DNA from: DASWIP01 sp036397635
GTDB taxonomy: Bacteria; Actinomycetota; AC-67
Direction of reading: 5' to 3'
Length of the DNA stretch: 35,020 bases
NCBI GenBank assembly: GCA_036397635.1
Contig: DASWIP010000096.1
Coordinates: 1 to 35,020 of the forward strand
Under the pieces are notes generated by a model that worked only from the letters and a program-made list of their open reading frames with translations, did no database searches and was not told the origin of the DNA. Shown piece after piece: positions 24,183 to 31,334 of this stretch; within the stretch, counting starts at the first letter, position 1; each line of letters begins with the position of its first letter. A program made the translations under genes and the position numbers.

Positions 24183-24423
24183 ATCCTCCAACCTCCCCAT
24201 CTGGACTGCGGCGCGGCTTTCCTCGGTCTCGGGGGGTTCCGTCCCTGCTGGCGGGGTGTGCCCCCGTTCCCAGGTCTTCGCCCTCCTTGTCCCTTCCGCT
24301 AGTGAAAACGACGGTTGGGGCCCGTTGTTCTAGCGATCGCGCAGGTCAAGGCAGGTATTTTCCTCGGACCAAAGGGGCGAACCGGAATCAGATGATCGCG
24401 GACCCACTGATCGTGAGGTCGGC

Positions 24424-25248
24424 TCACGCCCCGTCCGCGAAGGTCGCTCGCGCCACCTGGATGAGACCCAGGATGTCCCCCTCGGCGAGCGTCCGCTGGT
24501 GGGTCGAGCACATGCGGTAGGTGTCCCACATGGTCTGGCGCAACGGCAGGACGTCGGTGAGGTCGGCGGGATAGCTCGAGTGGATGTGCTCGAGGCCTAC
24601 CGCGTGCCCGAGCTCATGAGCCAGCACCGACCACGTGTCGGCCCACCGAGGGGAGCAGATCATCTCCGGTGCCGGTCCGGGATAAGCCCATGCTGGCTCT
24701 CCCCGCACGAGCTCGACCGCGCTCGGCTCGCGGAAGGACACCGTTGAGTCGAGATAGATGTCGGCCTCGACGATCCGATGGGCCCCGGTACCGCTGGTGC
24801 TCTGGTAGATCAAGCACGTGACCGCAGTGTAGCCCGTGCCGGCACCGCAGGTGCCGGCAAGGGCGGGCCGGAACGCGATCGTATTCACGCCGTCGCCGGC
24901 ATCGCCGGCGACCGCGGTCGTGCCCGCGAGGCACATCAGCCGGCCTGTCGGCCCACAGATATTCGGGGCAGGAGGGCGTCCGTCGGCGAGCTTCGCCATC
25001 TCCCATGCCTGGTTCCACGCCTCGGTTCCGTCCATCGAGGACCGGAGCAACTCGGCGAAGCGGACCGTCGATGCGTTGGCGGTGCTGACCTGGAAACGGA
25101 TCGGATAGCCGGCAGCGGCCAGATGCTCGCCACAGTAGCGGTAGATCCGCCGATCCTCGCAGACGTGACCCGCCGAGGCGGGGATCGCGAGCACGCCCGT
25201 GAACAGCACCGCGACCGCGGCGCCTGCCGCGACGGCACGAGGAGGCAT
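24424..25248 (-). CDS. Secreted matrixin-like zinc metallopeptidase
   Basis: The 274-residue product (start ATG 25248) has a signal peptide ending near PASA/G (about 1-26) and the classical matrixin site HELGHAVGLEH (His211, Glu212, His215, His221). TMWDTYRM follows as a likely Met-turn. The CEDRRIYRYCGEHL element and the end RTLAEGDILGLIQVA match the paralogue at 23163. An earlier in-frame ATG at 25323 lies inside a terminator hairpin and is rejected as start. The start codon itself lies within a 13-bp inverted repeat, with GGAGGAAG placed upstream of that repeat, so initiation may be controlled by RNA structure. It follows the sigma/DUF5667 operon. Target unknown. Confidence 0.82.
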   Translation of the reverse strand: MPPRAVAAGAAVAVLFTGVLAIPASAGHVCEDRRIYRYCGEHLAAAGYPIRFQVSTANASTVRFAELLRSSMDGTEAWNQAWEMAKLADGRPPAPNICGPTGRLMCLAGTTAVAGDAGDGVNTIAFRPALAGTCGAGTGYTAVTCLIYQSTSGTGAHRIVEADIYLDSTVSFREPSAVELVRGEPAWAYPGPAPEMICSPRWADTWSVLAHELGHAVGLEHIHSSYPADLTDVLPLRQTMWDTYRMCSTHQRTLAEGDILGLIQVARATFADGA

Positions 25249-25271
25249 CGCCGAAGGATTCGGCGATGCCT
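25243..25271 (-). promoter_or_regulatory. 13-bp perfect inverted repeat over the metallopeptidase start codon
   Basis: Arms AGGCATCGCCGAA and TTCGGCGATGCCT flank a 3-nt loop. On the transcript the second arm contains the ATG of the gene at 24424-25248. The folded form would hide the start codon. There is no T-run, so it is not an ordinary terminator. Binding by a dimeric protein is an alternative reading. Confidence 0.6.
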
Positions 25272-25290
25272 GCCCCGCTTCCTCCAGGAA

Positions 25291-25323
25291 ATGAACGAGG
25301 CCCCCGGTGGGGGCCTCGTTCAT
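25291..25323 (-). terminator. 15-bp perfect hairpin, terminator of the sigma/DUF5667 operon
   Basis: Arms ATGAACGAGGCCCCC and GGGGGCCTCGTTCAT surround a 3-nt loop, 14 bp beyond the stop of the DUF5667 gene. In the minus-strand transcript a weak U-rich stretch (TTCATTTCC) overlaps and follows the stem. It fits an intrinsic terminator or a processing/stability element. Confidence 0.7.
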
Positions 25324-25336
25324 GCCTCGTTCGTCT

Positions 25337-26392
25337 CTAGCTACACCACACCTTGGTGACCGGGGCCATCAGGTCGCCGAAGCCGTTGCCGCTGCCGGGG
25401 ATCTCGCAGCCATCGGACTCGTCGCCGCTGATGCCCTTCGTCTTAGCGCCTGGTCCGCTGCTGCCGCCCTCGCTGGGCGACGTGGAACCGCCGGATGACC
25501 CACCGGACGTGCTCCCTTGCGAGCCGGTGCTGGTCGGCGAGCTGCTCGAGTCGAAGGTCGTCATGGTGGTCGGAGCAGTCACCGTCGTGGCGTCCACCTC
25601 AGGGGGCTCGACCAGCGCGGGGGCTGGCAGACCGAGGTGCTCGGCCACGTCCACCTGGATCTGGCGGCTCGTGGCGATCACCGGTGCCAGCGCGCCTGCA
25701 TTCACCGGGCCGCCGCCGATCAGGATGGCCTGGTCCTCGATCGCGCGCGCCTCGGCGGCGAGCCGTTCGAGCGTCGCGGGATCAGAGGTGTTGGCCCAGA
25801 TGAGCGCGTTGGCCTTGCTCACCAGCTCCTCGGCGTCGGCGAGCACCGCAGCGATCGCGGCGTCGTCGTAGCCGAGCGCGCCCATCTGCTCCGCCTCGTC
25901 AAGACGGACGTTCGCGTGCTTGAGGTGGGTGAACGCATCGTGCACGGAACCGCCGACCAGGGCGATCTCGGCGCGCTCCATGAAACGCTTCACGCTGTAG
26001 AAGGGGCTCTCGGGCAGCGAGGATGCTGCCGCCGCCACCGGGAACGCCGCCAGCGCTGCCGCCGCGGCGACCGCGGCGACGGACTTGCGCACCACTAGAC
26101 GGCGACGCGGCAGCGTCACGACCGGCGCGCGACGAACCGGCGCGGCTTCGGTGGTCTTCTGCGGCTCGCCCACGACCATCAGGCTCGGACGCCCGACCAC
26201 CGCGGGGGTCTCAAGACCCTCGTTCAGCAGCCGAGCCTCGAGCGCGGACGCCCAGGTCTCGTCGATCTGTGGAGCGGGCAGGTTCGCCAGGCCCTCGGCG
26301 AGCGCCACCAGGTCGGCGGTCTCACCGCGAGCGGCGATCTGCCCCTCGAGCGAGAGCTCGAGAGCCAGCTGGTCCCCCATCATGCGTCCCAT
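25337..26392 (-). CDS. DUF5667 single-pass membrane protein, partner of the adjacent sigma factor
   Basis: The 351-residue product has a cytoplasmic N-terminal region (1-100, with a helical QIDETWASALEARLL segment that could bind a sigma factor), one transmembrane helix (about 102-123), then LPESPFYSVKRFMERAEIAL, the typical opening of DUF5667, which spans about 125-235. A Ser/Thr/Gly-rich linker (about 270-330) and a C-terminus with two Cys (GCEIPGS ... KVWCS) follow. Proteins of this layout sit beside BldN-type sigma factors in actinobacteria and probably act as membrane anti-sigma factors. The ATG directly follows the sigma stop (TAGATG), with AAGGTGA upstream, so translation is coupled. 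The anti-sigma role is inference. Confidence 0.82.
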   Translation of the reverse strand: MGRMMGDQLALELSLEGQIAARGETADLVALAEGLANLPAPQIDETWASALEARLLNEGLETPAVVGRPSLMVVGEPQKTTEAAPVRRAPVVTLPRRRLVVRKSVAAVAAAAALAAFPVAAAASSLPESPFYSVKRFMERAEIALVGGSVHDAFTHLKHANVRLDEAEQMGALGYDDAAIAAVLADAEELVSKANALIWANTSDPATLERLAAEARAIEDQAILIGGGPVNAGALAPVIATSRQIQVDVAEHLGLPAPALVEPPEVDATTVTAPTTMTTFDSSSSPTSTGSQGSTSGGSSGGSTSPSEGGSSGPGAKTKGISGDESDGCEIPGSGNGFGDLMAPVTKVWCS

Positions 26393-27181
26393 CTATCTGT
26401 CACCTTCCGCAGTGCCAAAACGAGCGGCCTCGGATTCCGTTCGGCCCCCGCTCCGACCATTTTCGGCCAGCCGGACGCCTCCTGGGCGCACCGACCCGGC
26501 CTCTTCGGCGTCGAAACCGTCCTTGACCAGCAGTTTCTTGAGCGCTTTGAGCCCGCGGAACTGCAGGGTTCGGACAGTGCCTTCTTTCTTTCCCATCGCC
26601 TCAGCCACGGCCGAGACGTCCATGCCCTGGATGAAGCGCATGGTGATGACGTCCCGCTGGTCGGGGCTTAGCTGCTTGATCGCGCTGTAGACCTGGCTGT
26701 TGTCCAGGTTCTCGAGCACGGCCATCTCCGTGGCCTTGTCCTCGCCTCCGGCGTCCTCGGGCATCTCGTCGTTGAGGACCTCGAGCTTCGCGCGCGACGA
26801 CTTCGCGTTGTCCAGCACCAGGTTGCGAGCGATCCGCAGCAGCCAGGAGCCGAAGTCGGCGCCGGTCCACGAGAACTTGTCGATCCGCCGCAGCGCGCGC
26901 AGGAACACCTCGGCGGTCATGTCTTCGGCGACGGCCTTGTTGTTCCCCATGCGGTAGTAGAGGAACCTGTAGACGGTCGGCAGGTATTCGCGGTACAGGG
27001 CCGCGAACGCTTGACGGTCACCCTCGATCGCGCGGGCGATCAGCGCGGGGGTTTCGGGGATCTCTTCGGCGACGGCGACTTCGAGCTGCTGCGACGGGAC
27101 CGCGACGCGGATCGAGGACGACGATGGTTCTGTCGTCTCCCCCGCGGCGGTTGCAGTCACCGCTTCCAGCTCTGGCGTCAT
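26393..27181 (-). CDS. ECF-type RNA polymerase sigma factor (BldN-like)
   Basis: The 262-residue product starts at ATG 27181, which has GGAGGG upstream; a longer frame from 27274 would begin inside the presumed promoter. After an N-terminal extension (about 1-45) come region 2 (about 59-129; FAALYREYLPTVYRFLYYRMGNNKAVAEDMTAEVFLRALRRI, then WLLRIARNLVLDN) and region 4 (about 165-217; LSPDQRDVITMRFIQGMDVSAVAEAMGKKEGTVRTLQFRGLKALKKLL). This is a group 4 sigma with the size and partner (DUF5667) of BldN-like factors, which in streptomycetes control aerial-hypha surface proteins. Its target genes here are unknown; the metallopeptidases next door are candidates. A BldN-type promoter precedes it, suggesting autoregulation. 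Confidence 0.9.
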   Translation of the reverse strand: MTPELEAVTATAAGETTEPSSSSIRVAVPSQQLEVAVAEEIPETPALIARAIEGDRQAFAALYREYLPTVYRFLYYRMGNNKAVAEDMTAEVFLRALRRIDKFSWTGADFGSWLLRIARNLVLDNAKSSRAKLEVLNDEMPEDAGGEDKATEMAVLENLDNSQVYSAIKQLSPDQRDVITMRFIQGMDVSAVAEAMGKKEGTVRTLQFRGLKALKKLLVKDGFDAEEAGSVRPGGVRLAENGRSGGRTESEAARFGTAEGDR

Positions 27182-27270
27182 CTTCGTCGCCCTCCGGTCC
27201 CAACCTTCGGGACCGCTCCCTTCCCCTGGTCCCTCTCCAGAGGATTCGCCGGTCGCCCGGCTTACTCCTC

Positions 27271-27298
27271 CCAACGAACTTCCCTAGGTGCTGTTACG
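27271..27298 (-). promoter_or_regulatory. BldN-like promoter of the sigma gene
   Basis: The minus strand reads CGTAAC, 16 nt, then CGTTGG. As I recall it, the Streptomyces BldN consensus is CGTAAC-N16-CGTTGA, so this matches 11 of 12 positions with exact spacing. The transcript would start near 27265 and have a leader of about 85 nt before ATG 27181. Confidence 0.55.
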
Positions 27299-27501
27299 GG
27301 CGGTAAGAGATTTCTGTGCAGCGCCGAAAGCCTATGCCGAGACAGCCCTATATGGAATGGTTGATGCCGGTTTTTGCACTTTTCACGAAACGCGACCGCG
27401 CGGTCGGAAGGGCAAACGTTCCTCTTCACGACGAAGAGTCGAGAACAGCGCTGCCGGCGCGCGCGAGGATCGCGCGACGGGCTCGACGGACTGTGACGGG
27501 C
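27299..27501. other. Intergenic region with three hairpins between the agmatinase and sigma genes
   Basis: No gene is seen. The part next to the sigma promoter (27300-27390) is relatively AT-rich and could hold upstream regulatory sites. Toward the agmatinase end lie a 14-bp palindrome CGACCGCGCGGTCG (27393-27406), a 6-bp hairpin CTCTTC/GAAGAG (27422-27438) and a 7-bp hairpin CGCGCGA/TCGCGCG (27460-27476). These may end transcription of the polyamine operon. Confidence 0.45.
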
Positions 27502-28341
27502 TCAGCGGACGAGGGCGATGATGGTGTCGCGGATCAGCCCGGCAGCGACGATCGCCGACAAGCCACTCGCGTCGATCGGTGGTGACACCTCGCAGAAGTC
27601 GATCCCGACGACGCGCGCGTCCTTCAGTGCGAGCAACGCCGCGCGCAGGTCGCGATACGCAACACCGGCCGGCTCGGGATTACCGGTGCCGGGAAGGATG
27701 CTCGGATCGAGCACGTCCAGATCGACCGACACGAACACCGGACGATCGTCGATCGCCGCACGCATCGCATCGGGCATCGCGACGTCGTCCGACCACGCGA
27801 CGAGCATCGCATCCGCGTCGGCGAACTCGTCGCGCGAGCCGGATCGCACCCCGAGCACGCACGTCGGTCCAGCCTGAGCCATCCGCCTCGTCCCGCACGC
27901 GTGCGAGTATCGATCCCCCTCGTAGTCCTCGCGCATATCCAGATGCGCGTCGAACACCACGTGCGCGAGATCAGGATGCGCTGCACGCAGCCCGCGAGAG
28001 GTCCCCATCGAGATCGAGTGATCGCCGCCGATGGTCACCAGCAGCGCGCCGGTGTGCGCGAGCTGCTCGGCCCGTTCGGCGATCCGATCGATCACCGCAG
28101 CCGCGCGCAACGGGCCCACGACTACGTCGCCCGCATCGGCCAACGCGATGTCCTCGAGATCTCCTCGAAGCAGGGGCGAGAAGCTCTCGATCGAGTCCGA
28201 TGCTTCCCTGATCACGCGGGGCGCCTCGGCCGTGCCCGGCCGCCAGGACACCCCGCCGTCATAGGGAACGCCCTGGACGATAGCCGCCGGCGAGGGGACC
28301 GAGCCGAGGGGCTCAGACGCCAGGAAGAGAACGTCGCTCAC
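27502..28341 (-). CDS. speB: Agmatinase-type ureohydrolase
   Basis: Ureohydrolases of this family split urea from a guanidino compound with a two-Mn2+ centre. The 279-residue product shows all metal-binding motifs: GGDHS (His108), DAHLD (Asp131, His133, Asp135) and SVDLDVLDP (Asp207, Asp209). REDYEGDRYSHACGTRR after the second motif is agmatinase-like rather than arginase-like. The substrate could be agmatine (giving putrescine) or N1-aminopropylagmatine (giving spermidine directly, as in Thermus). The GTG 28341 has GGAGGAAC just upstream and overlaps the 3' end of speE by 29 bp, so it is the last gene of a four-gene polyamine operon. An earlier frame start (28437) would overlap speE further and has no site. 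Confidence 0.9.
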   Translation of the reverse strand: MSDVLFLASEPLGSVPSPAAIVQGVPYDGGVSWRPGTAEAPRVIREASDSIESFSPLLRGDLEDIALADAGDVVVGPLRAAAVIDRIAERAEQLAHTGALLVTIGGDHSISMGTSRGLRAAHPDLAHVVFDAHLDMREDYEGDRYSHACGTRRMAQAGPTCVLGVRSGSRDEFADADAMLVAWSDDVAMPDAMRAAIDDRPVFVSVDLDVLDPSILPGTGNPEPAGVAYRDLRAALLALKDARVVGIDFCEVSPPIDASGLSAIVAAGLIRDTIIALVR

Positions 28342-29218
28342 GTTCCTCCGGGGACAGGCCCCAGGTGTGCGGCGGGCCGTCGGGCGCGACCACGTCCGCC
28401 GCGATCGCCGGCAGGCAGAACGCGCCGCGCTGAACATCGGTCGTCCAGTAGCGGGGCGCCAGGCCGCGCTTCAATGCGCGCTCACCCGCAACGTCGGGGT
28501 CGAGCATCAGGGCATCGCCGCCCAACGTGTAGGTCCACGCCGTGCCGGGATACGTGGGAACGTGCCCAAGGTACGTGCGCACGTCCGGCAGCACGCGCTT
28601 CATGTTGGTGTGCGCGCGGTGCAGCTCGTCCTGTTGGAAGAACGGAGACCCCGACTGGATGCACACGACCCCGCCGGGCGTGAGGCGCGCGGCAGCCGAG
28701 CGGTAGAACGCCGACGTGAACAGCCCCTCCCCTGGCCCGACCGGATCTGAGGAGTCCACGATGATCGCGTCGAACACGTCGGAGCCTTCGGCCACGAACG
28801 CAATGCCATCGTCGAACAACACCTGCGCGCGCGGGTCCTCGAACGCATCCCCACCGATCGCGGGAAGGAACCGGCGGCACAAGGCGGTGACGCGCTCGTC
28901 GATCTCGCACATCACCGCACGCTCGACGCTGGGATGCATCAACACGTGGCGCAGCGTGCCTCCGTCGCCGCCGCCGATGATCAGGACCCGGCGCGGCTCT
29001 TCCAAGGTCAGCAAGGGCACGTGCACGAGCATCTCGTGGTAGCAGAACTCGTCCCGCTCGGTGGTCTGCAGCAGCCCGTCGAGCACGAGCATCCGTCCGA
29101 AGGTTGGATGAGCGTAGATGTCTATCTGCTGGAACGCCGAGCGCTCGGAGGTGAGCTGCTCGCACTCGTACGAGGAAACCCAGCCGGCCGCGACCTCTTC
29201 GGAGAAACGGACCATCAC
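28313..29218 (-). CDS. speE: Spermidine synthase-type aminopropyltransferase
   Basis: SpeE transfers an aminopropyl group from decarboxylated SAM to an amine acceptor. The 301-residue product has the N-terminal beta domain with FQQIDIYAHPTFGRMLVLDG, the nucleotide motif GGGDGG (82-87), CEID at the ribose-binding strand, and the catalytic VDSSDPVGPGEGLF (Asp155, Asp158). YPGTAWTYTLG near the end is also family-typical. Putrescine is the usual acceptor; agmatine is possible given the operon. GTG 29218 follows the speD stop after one base, and the next codon is ATG (29215), so either could be used. The C-terminus overlaps the agmatinase start. Confidence 0.94.
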   Translation of the reverse strand: MMVRFSEEVAAGWVSSYECEQLTSERSAFQQIDIYAHPTFGRMLVLDGLLQTTERDEFCYHEMLVHVPLLTLEEPRRVLIIGGGDGGTLRHVLMHPSVERAVMCEIDERVTALCRRFLPAIGGDAFEDPRAQVLFDDGIAFVAEGSDVFDAIIVDSSDPVGPGEGLFTSAFYRSAAARLTPGGVVCIQSGSPFFQQDELHRAHTNMKRVLPDVRTYLGHVPTYPGTAWTYTLGGDALMLDPDVAGERALKRGLAPRYWTTDVQRGAFCLPAIAADVVAPDGPPHTWGLSPEERERRSLPGV

Positions 29219-29219
29219 G

Positions 29220-29564
29220 TCACGCGATCAAGCCGCGCTTGACCTCCACGATCTGGATCTGCCCCGGCGAGAAGTACTTCTTGAGCACGTCGATGCCGGC
29301 ATCGAAGTCCATCGTCGGCCCGCACGTGAACATATCCACGGCCGCGTAGTTGTTCTCGGGCCAGGTGTGGATCGTCACGTGGGATTCCGCGATGATGCAT
29401 ACGCCCGAGTAGCCGCCGTTCGGGAAAGGGATGAACCGCGTATCCAGCAGCGTGCCCCCGGTGGCGCGCACGCACTCGACGAGCGCTTCCTCGCCGATGT
29501 CGGGCCGGTCCAGGTTCTGTGGATCCCAGAGCTCGATCAAGAAATGCCGCCCCAACGCGTTCAT
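29220..29564 (-). CDS. speD: S-adenosylmethionine decarboxylase proenzyme (bacterial/archaeal short type)
   Basis: SpeD decarboxylates SAM to give the aminopropyl donor for SpeE. It is a pyruvoyl enzyme made by self-cleavage. The 114-residue proenzyme has the short prokaryotic form: GRHFLIELWDPQNLDRP at the N-terminus, cleavage between Glu60 and Ser61 in IIAESHVTIHTWPE, His66, and Cys81 in VDMFTCG. These correspond to Ser63, His68 and Cys83 of the Thermotoga enzyme. The ATG overlaps the stop of the upstream decarboxylase gene (ATGA) and has GGGGGTGAAGG before it. speE follows one base later. Confidence 0.96.
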   Translation of the reverse strand: MNALGRHFLIELWDPQNLDRPDIGEEALVECVRATGGTLLDTRFIPFPNGGYSGVCIIAESHVTIHTWPENNYAAVDMFTCGPTMDFDAGIDVLKKYFSPGQIQIVEVKRGLIA

Positions 29565-30064
29565 CCTTCACCCCCCCTGTTCCGGACCGAACCACCTCCG
29601 GTCGACTGGTCTTGCCACAACACGGCAGCCGCGATCGCGGAGCCGACGTGCTGGACCGTGTGGTCCGCGGCAGCGATGTGGAACTCGTAGGGCTCGAGGC
29701 CGCGCACGCGCATGCCTTCCTCGACCATCAGCCGAACCTGCTCGGATAGCTCGTCGGCGCTGCACTCGGCGGTGGCCTCCATCAGGACCCCGCCCCGCTC
29801 GGTGATCCCCGCGCCAACGCACGCTGCGATCTGCTGCCCTGGCACGCTCGAGACCGCCTTGGCGTAGGCGGCGGGCGTGAGGGATCCCATCGGGATCTCG
29901 GGGAGAGAGGCGAGGCGCGCGCCCGGCGGGACGATGCTCGAGACGCGGATGAGGTTCAGGTCGCCGATACCGGCCTTGCGAAGTGCGTTGTCGAAAGCTG
30001 TGAGCTCGGAGTCGCCTTCAGCGGCTCCTTGGACGAGGATCACGAGGTTCGGCTGTTCGTACAT
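29561..30064 (-). CDS. pdaD: Pyruvoyl-dependent arginine decarboxylase
   Basis: This enzyme decarboxylates arginine to agmatine; it is self-processed and needs no pyridoxal phosphate. The 167-residue proenzyme starts at ATG 30064 (GGGTGG upstream). A longer frame to 30157 adds residues unlike the family. The cleavage site is in LIRVSSIVPPGARL, between Ser42 and Ser43, corresponding to Ser52/Ser53 in the Methanocaldococcus enzyme. GSLTPAAYAKAVSSVPGQQIAACVGAGI and GVLMEATAECSADEL (with the catalytic Glu region) also fit. The family is mostly archaeal with scattered bacterial members. First gene of the polyamine operon. Confidence 0.9.
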   Translation of the reverse strand: MYEQPNLVILVQGAAEGDSELTAFDNALRKAGIGDLNLIRVSSIVPPGARLASLPEIPMGSLTPAAYAKAVSSVPGQQIAACVGAGITERGGVLMEATAECSADELSEQVRLMVEEGMRVRGLEPYEFHIAAADHTVQHVGSAIAAAVLWQDQSTGGGSVRNRGGEG

Positions 30065-30147
30065 CCCACCACCCTTCGGGCCCCCCGGACATTTGCCGGG
30101 CCAGCATGATGGCGCGCCGCCCGCGAAGGAGCGACGCGCAAGGGCGC

Positions 30148-30176
30148 ATTCTCGCACCAGACCCCCCTGAGCGCAA
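30148..30176 (-). promoter_or_regulatory. Candidate promoter of the polyamine operon
   Basis: The minus strand reads TTGCGC, 17 nt, then GAGAAT, about 84 nt before the pdaD start. Matches are moderate (-35 three of six, -10 four of six). A 14-bp palindrome CCCCGGATCCGGGG (30187-30200) lies directly upstream of the -35 and may be an operator. Confidence 0.35.
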
Positions 30177-30186
30177 CCGACTTCGT

Positions 30187-30200
30187 CCCCGGATCCGGGG
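30187..30200. repeat. 14-bp perfect palindrome upstream of pdaD
   Basis: CCCCGGATCCGGGG lies between the pdaD promoter candidate and the divergent AbiEi/DUF559 gene. It could be a binding site for a dimeric regulator. The remainder of the 266-bp gap shows no gene. Confidence 0.4.
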
Positions 30201-30330
30201 GCTCAGCAGGGCAATCTCTCGGTACCGGCCCACCTTCCCTCGGCGCCACGTTCACGACGTTGTGCTCGCACGTCGCGATCCGGTCGGGCCAGGCTGGGAT
30301 CACACCCTTCCGTGTGCTGTTCTGGGGAAG

Positions 30331-31290
30331 ATGAACACCCCTATCCGGGTATGGGACTCCCCAGAGGCGCTCGACCGCGCACTTGCGCGCCTGGCGCGTC
30401 GGCAGTACGGCCTCGTCTCGCGCATGCAGGCCATGGAGGCCGGTGCCTCGCGAAGCCTCATCCAGCGACGCCTCGACTCGGGTCGGTGGGAGCGCCTCTT
30501 CACGGGTGTGTATCGACTCGCCGGGACCGTTCCGTCGTTGCAGCAACGCCTCCTCGCCACCAGTCTGGCTGCCGGCGAGGGCGCCGTTGTGTCGTATCGG
30601 GCGGCTGCGCTCCTCTGGGCGCCGGAGGGCTTCACGGGCGAGGTTCTGGAGATCAGCGTGCCGCGAGCGCGTCGCCTCACCCTGCCGGGAGTGAAGGTGC
30701 ATCGCCCGCGTGACCTCACCCGGATCGATCGTACGCACCATGCCCGCATCCCAGTCACGACGCCGACGCGAACGCTCATCGACCTCGCTGCGGTGACGCA
30801 CATCGATGTGGTCGAGGAAGCCCTCGACCACATGCTGAGGCGCGGTCTGACGACCCTGACCCGGCTCGGGCGGCGCCTGGGCGAACTCGGTCGGAGCGGG
30901 CGACCGGGGATCGCCGCGATGCGTTCGCTGCTCGATGCTCGCCTGCCGAGTGATCCTGTCCCGGAGAGTCCGTTCGAGACCAAGCTATTGCGCCTGATCA
31001 GGCGCGCGGGTCTTCCAGGCCCCGTCCTCCAACACGAGATCCTCGATCGTGGACGGTTCGTCGCCAGGGTCGACTTCGCCTATCCGGACGTCAAGCTCGC
31101 GATCGAGGCCGACGGACACCAATGGCATTCTAGCCGCGCGCGGTTCGATCGCGACCGGGCGCGACTCAACGCGCTGACTGCGATGGGCTGGCGCGTGATC
31201 CACGTGACATGGACCCAGATGCGTGACGAGCTCGACGGGGTGGTCGCCCAGATCGCCGCAGCGCTGGCTGTGCCGCCGGGGAGTAGGTGA
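30331..31290 (+). CDS. AbiEi-type antitoxin domain plus DUF559 endonuclease-like protein
   Basis: The 319-residue product has an N-terminal winged-helix region of the AbiEi antitoxin kind (about 18-66; YGLVSRMQAMEAGASRSLIQRRLDSGRWERLFTGVYRLAG). A central segment (about 75-150) includes PTRTLIDLA, and a C-terminal DUF559/Vsr-like domain (about 225-310) carries VDFAYPDVKLAIEADG, which supplies the Asp and Glu of a PD-(D/E)XK-like site. Such proteins are frequent in actinobacterial genomes, often in several copies; their role is not settled. No AbiEii-type nucleotidyltransferase toxin is beside it. ATG 30331 follows GGGGAAG closely. It is transcribed away from the polyamine operon. Confidence 0.82.
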   Translation: MNTPIRVWDSPEALDRALARLARRQYGLVSRMQAMEAGASRSLIQRRLDSGRWERLFTGVYRLAGTVPSLQQRLLATSLAAGEGAVVSYRAAALLWAPEGFTGEVLEISVPRARRLTLPGVKVHRPRDLTRIDRTHHARIPVTTPTRTLIDLAAVTHIDVVEEALDHMLRRGLTTLTRLGRRLGELGRSGRPGIAAMRSLLDARLPSDPVPESPFETKLLRLIRRAGLPGPVLQHEILDRGRFVARVDFAYPDVKLAIEADGHQWHSSRARFDRDRARLNALTAMGWRVIHVTWTQMRDELDGVVAQIAAALAVPPGSR

Positions 31291-31334
31291 GGACCCGCCG
31301 GCTCGCGCCGGAGCTGGTGCGACGCGCCGAGAAG

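Noticed and set aside
25249..25323. N-terminal extension of the matrixin-like protein starting at ATG 25323
   Set aside because: The ATG lies in the loop-proximal arm of a 15-bp terminator stem and the extra residues precede a normal signal peptide that starts at 25248.
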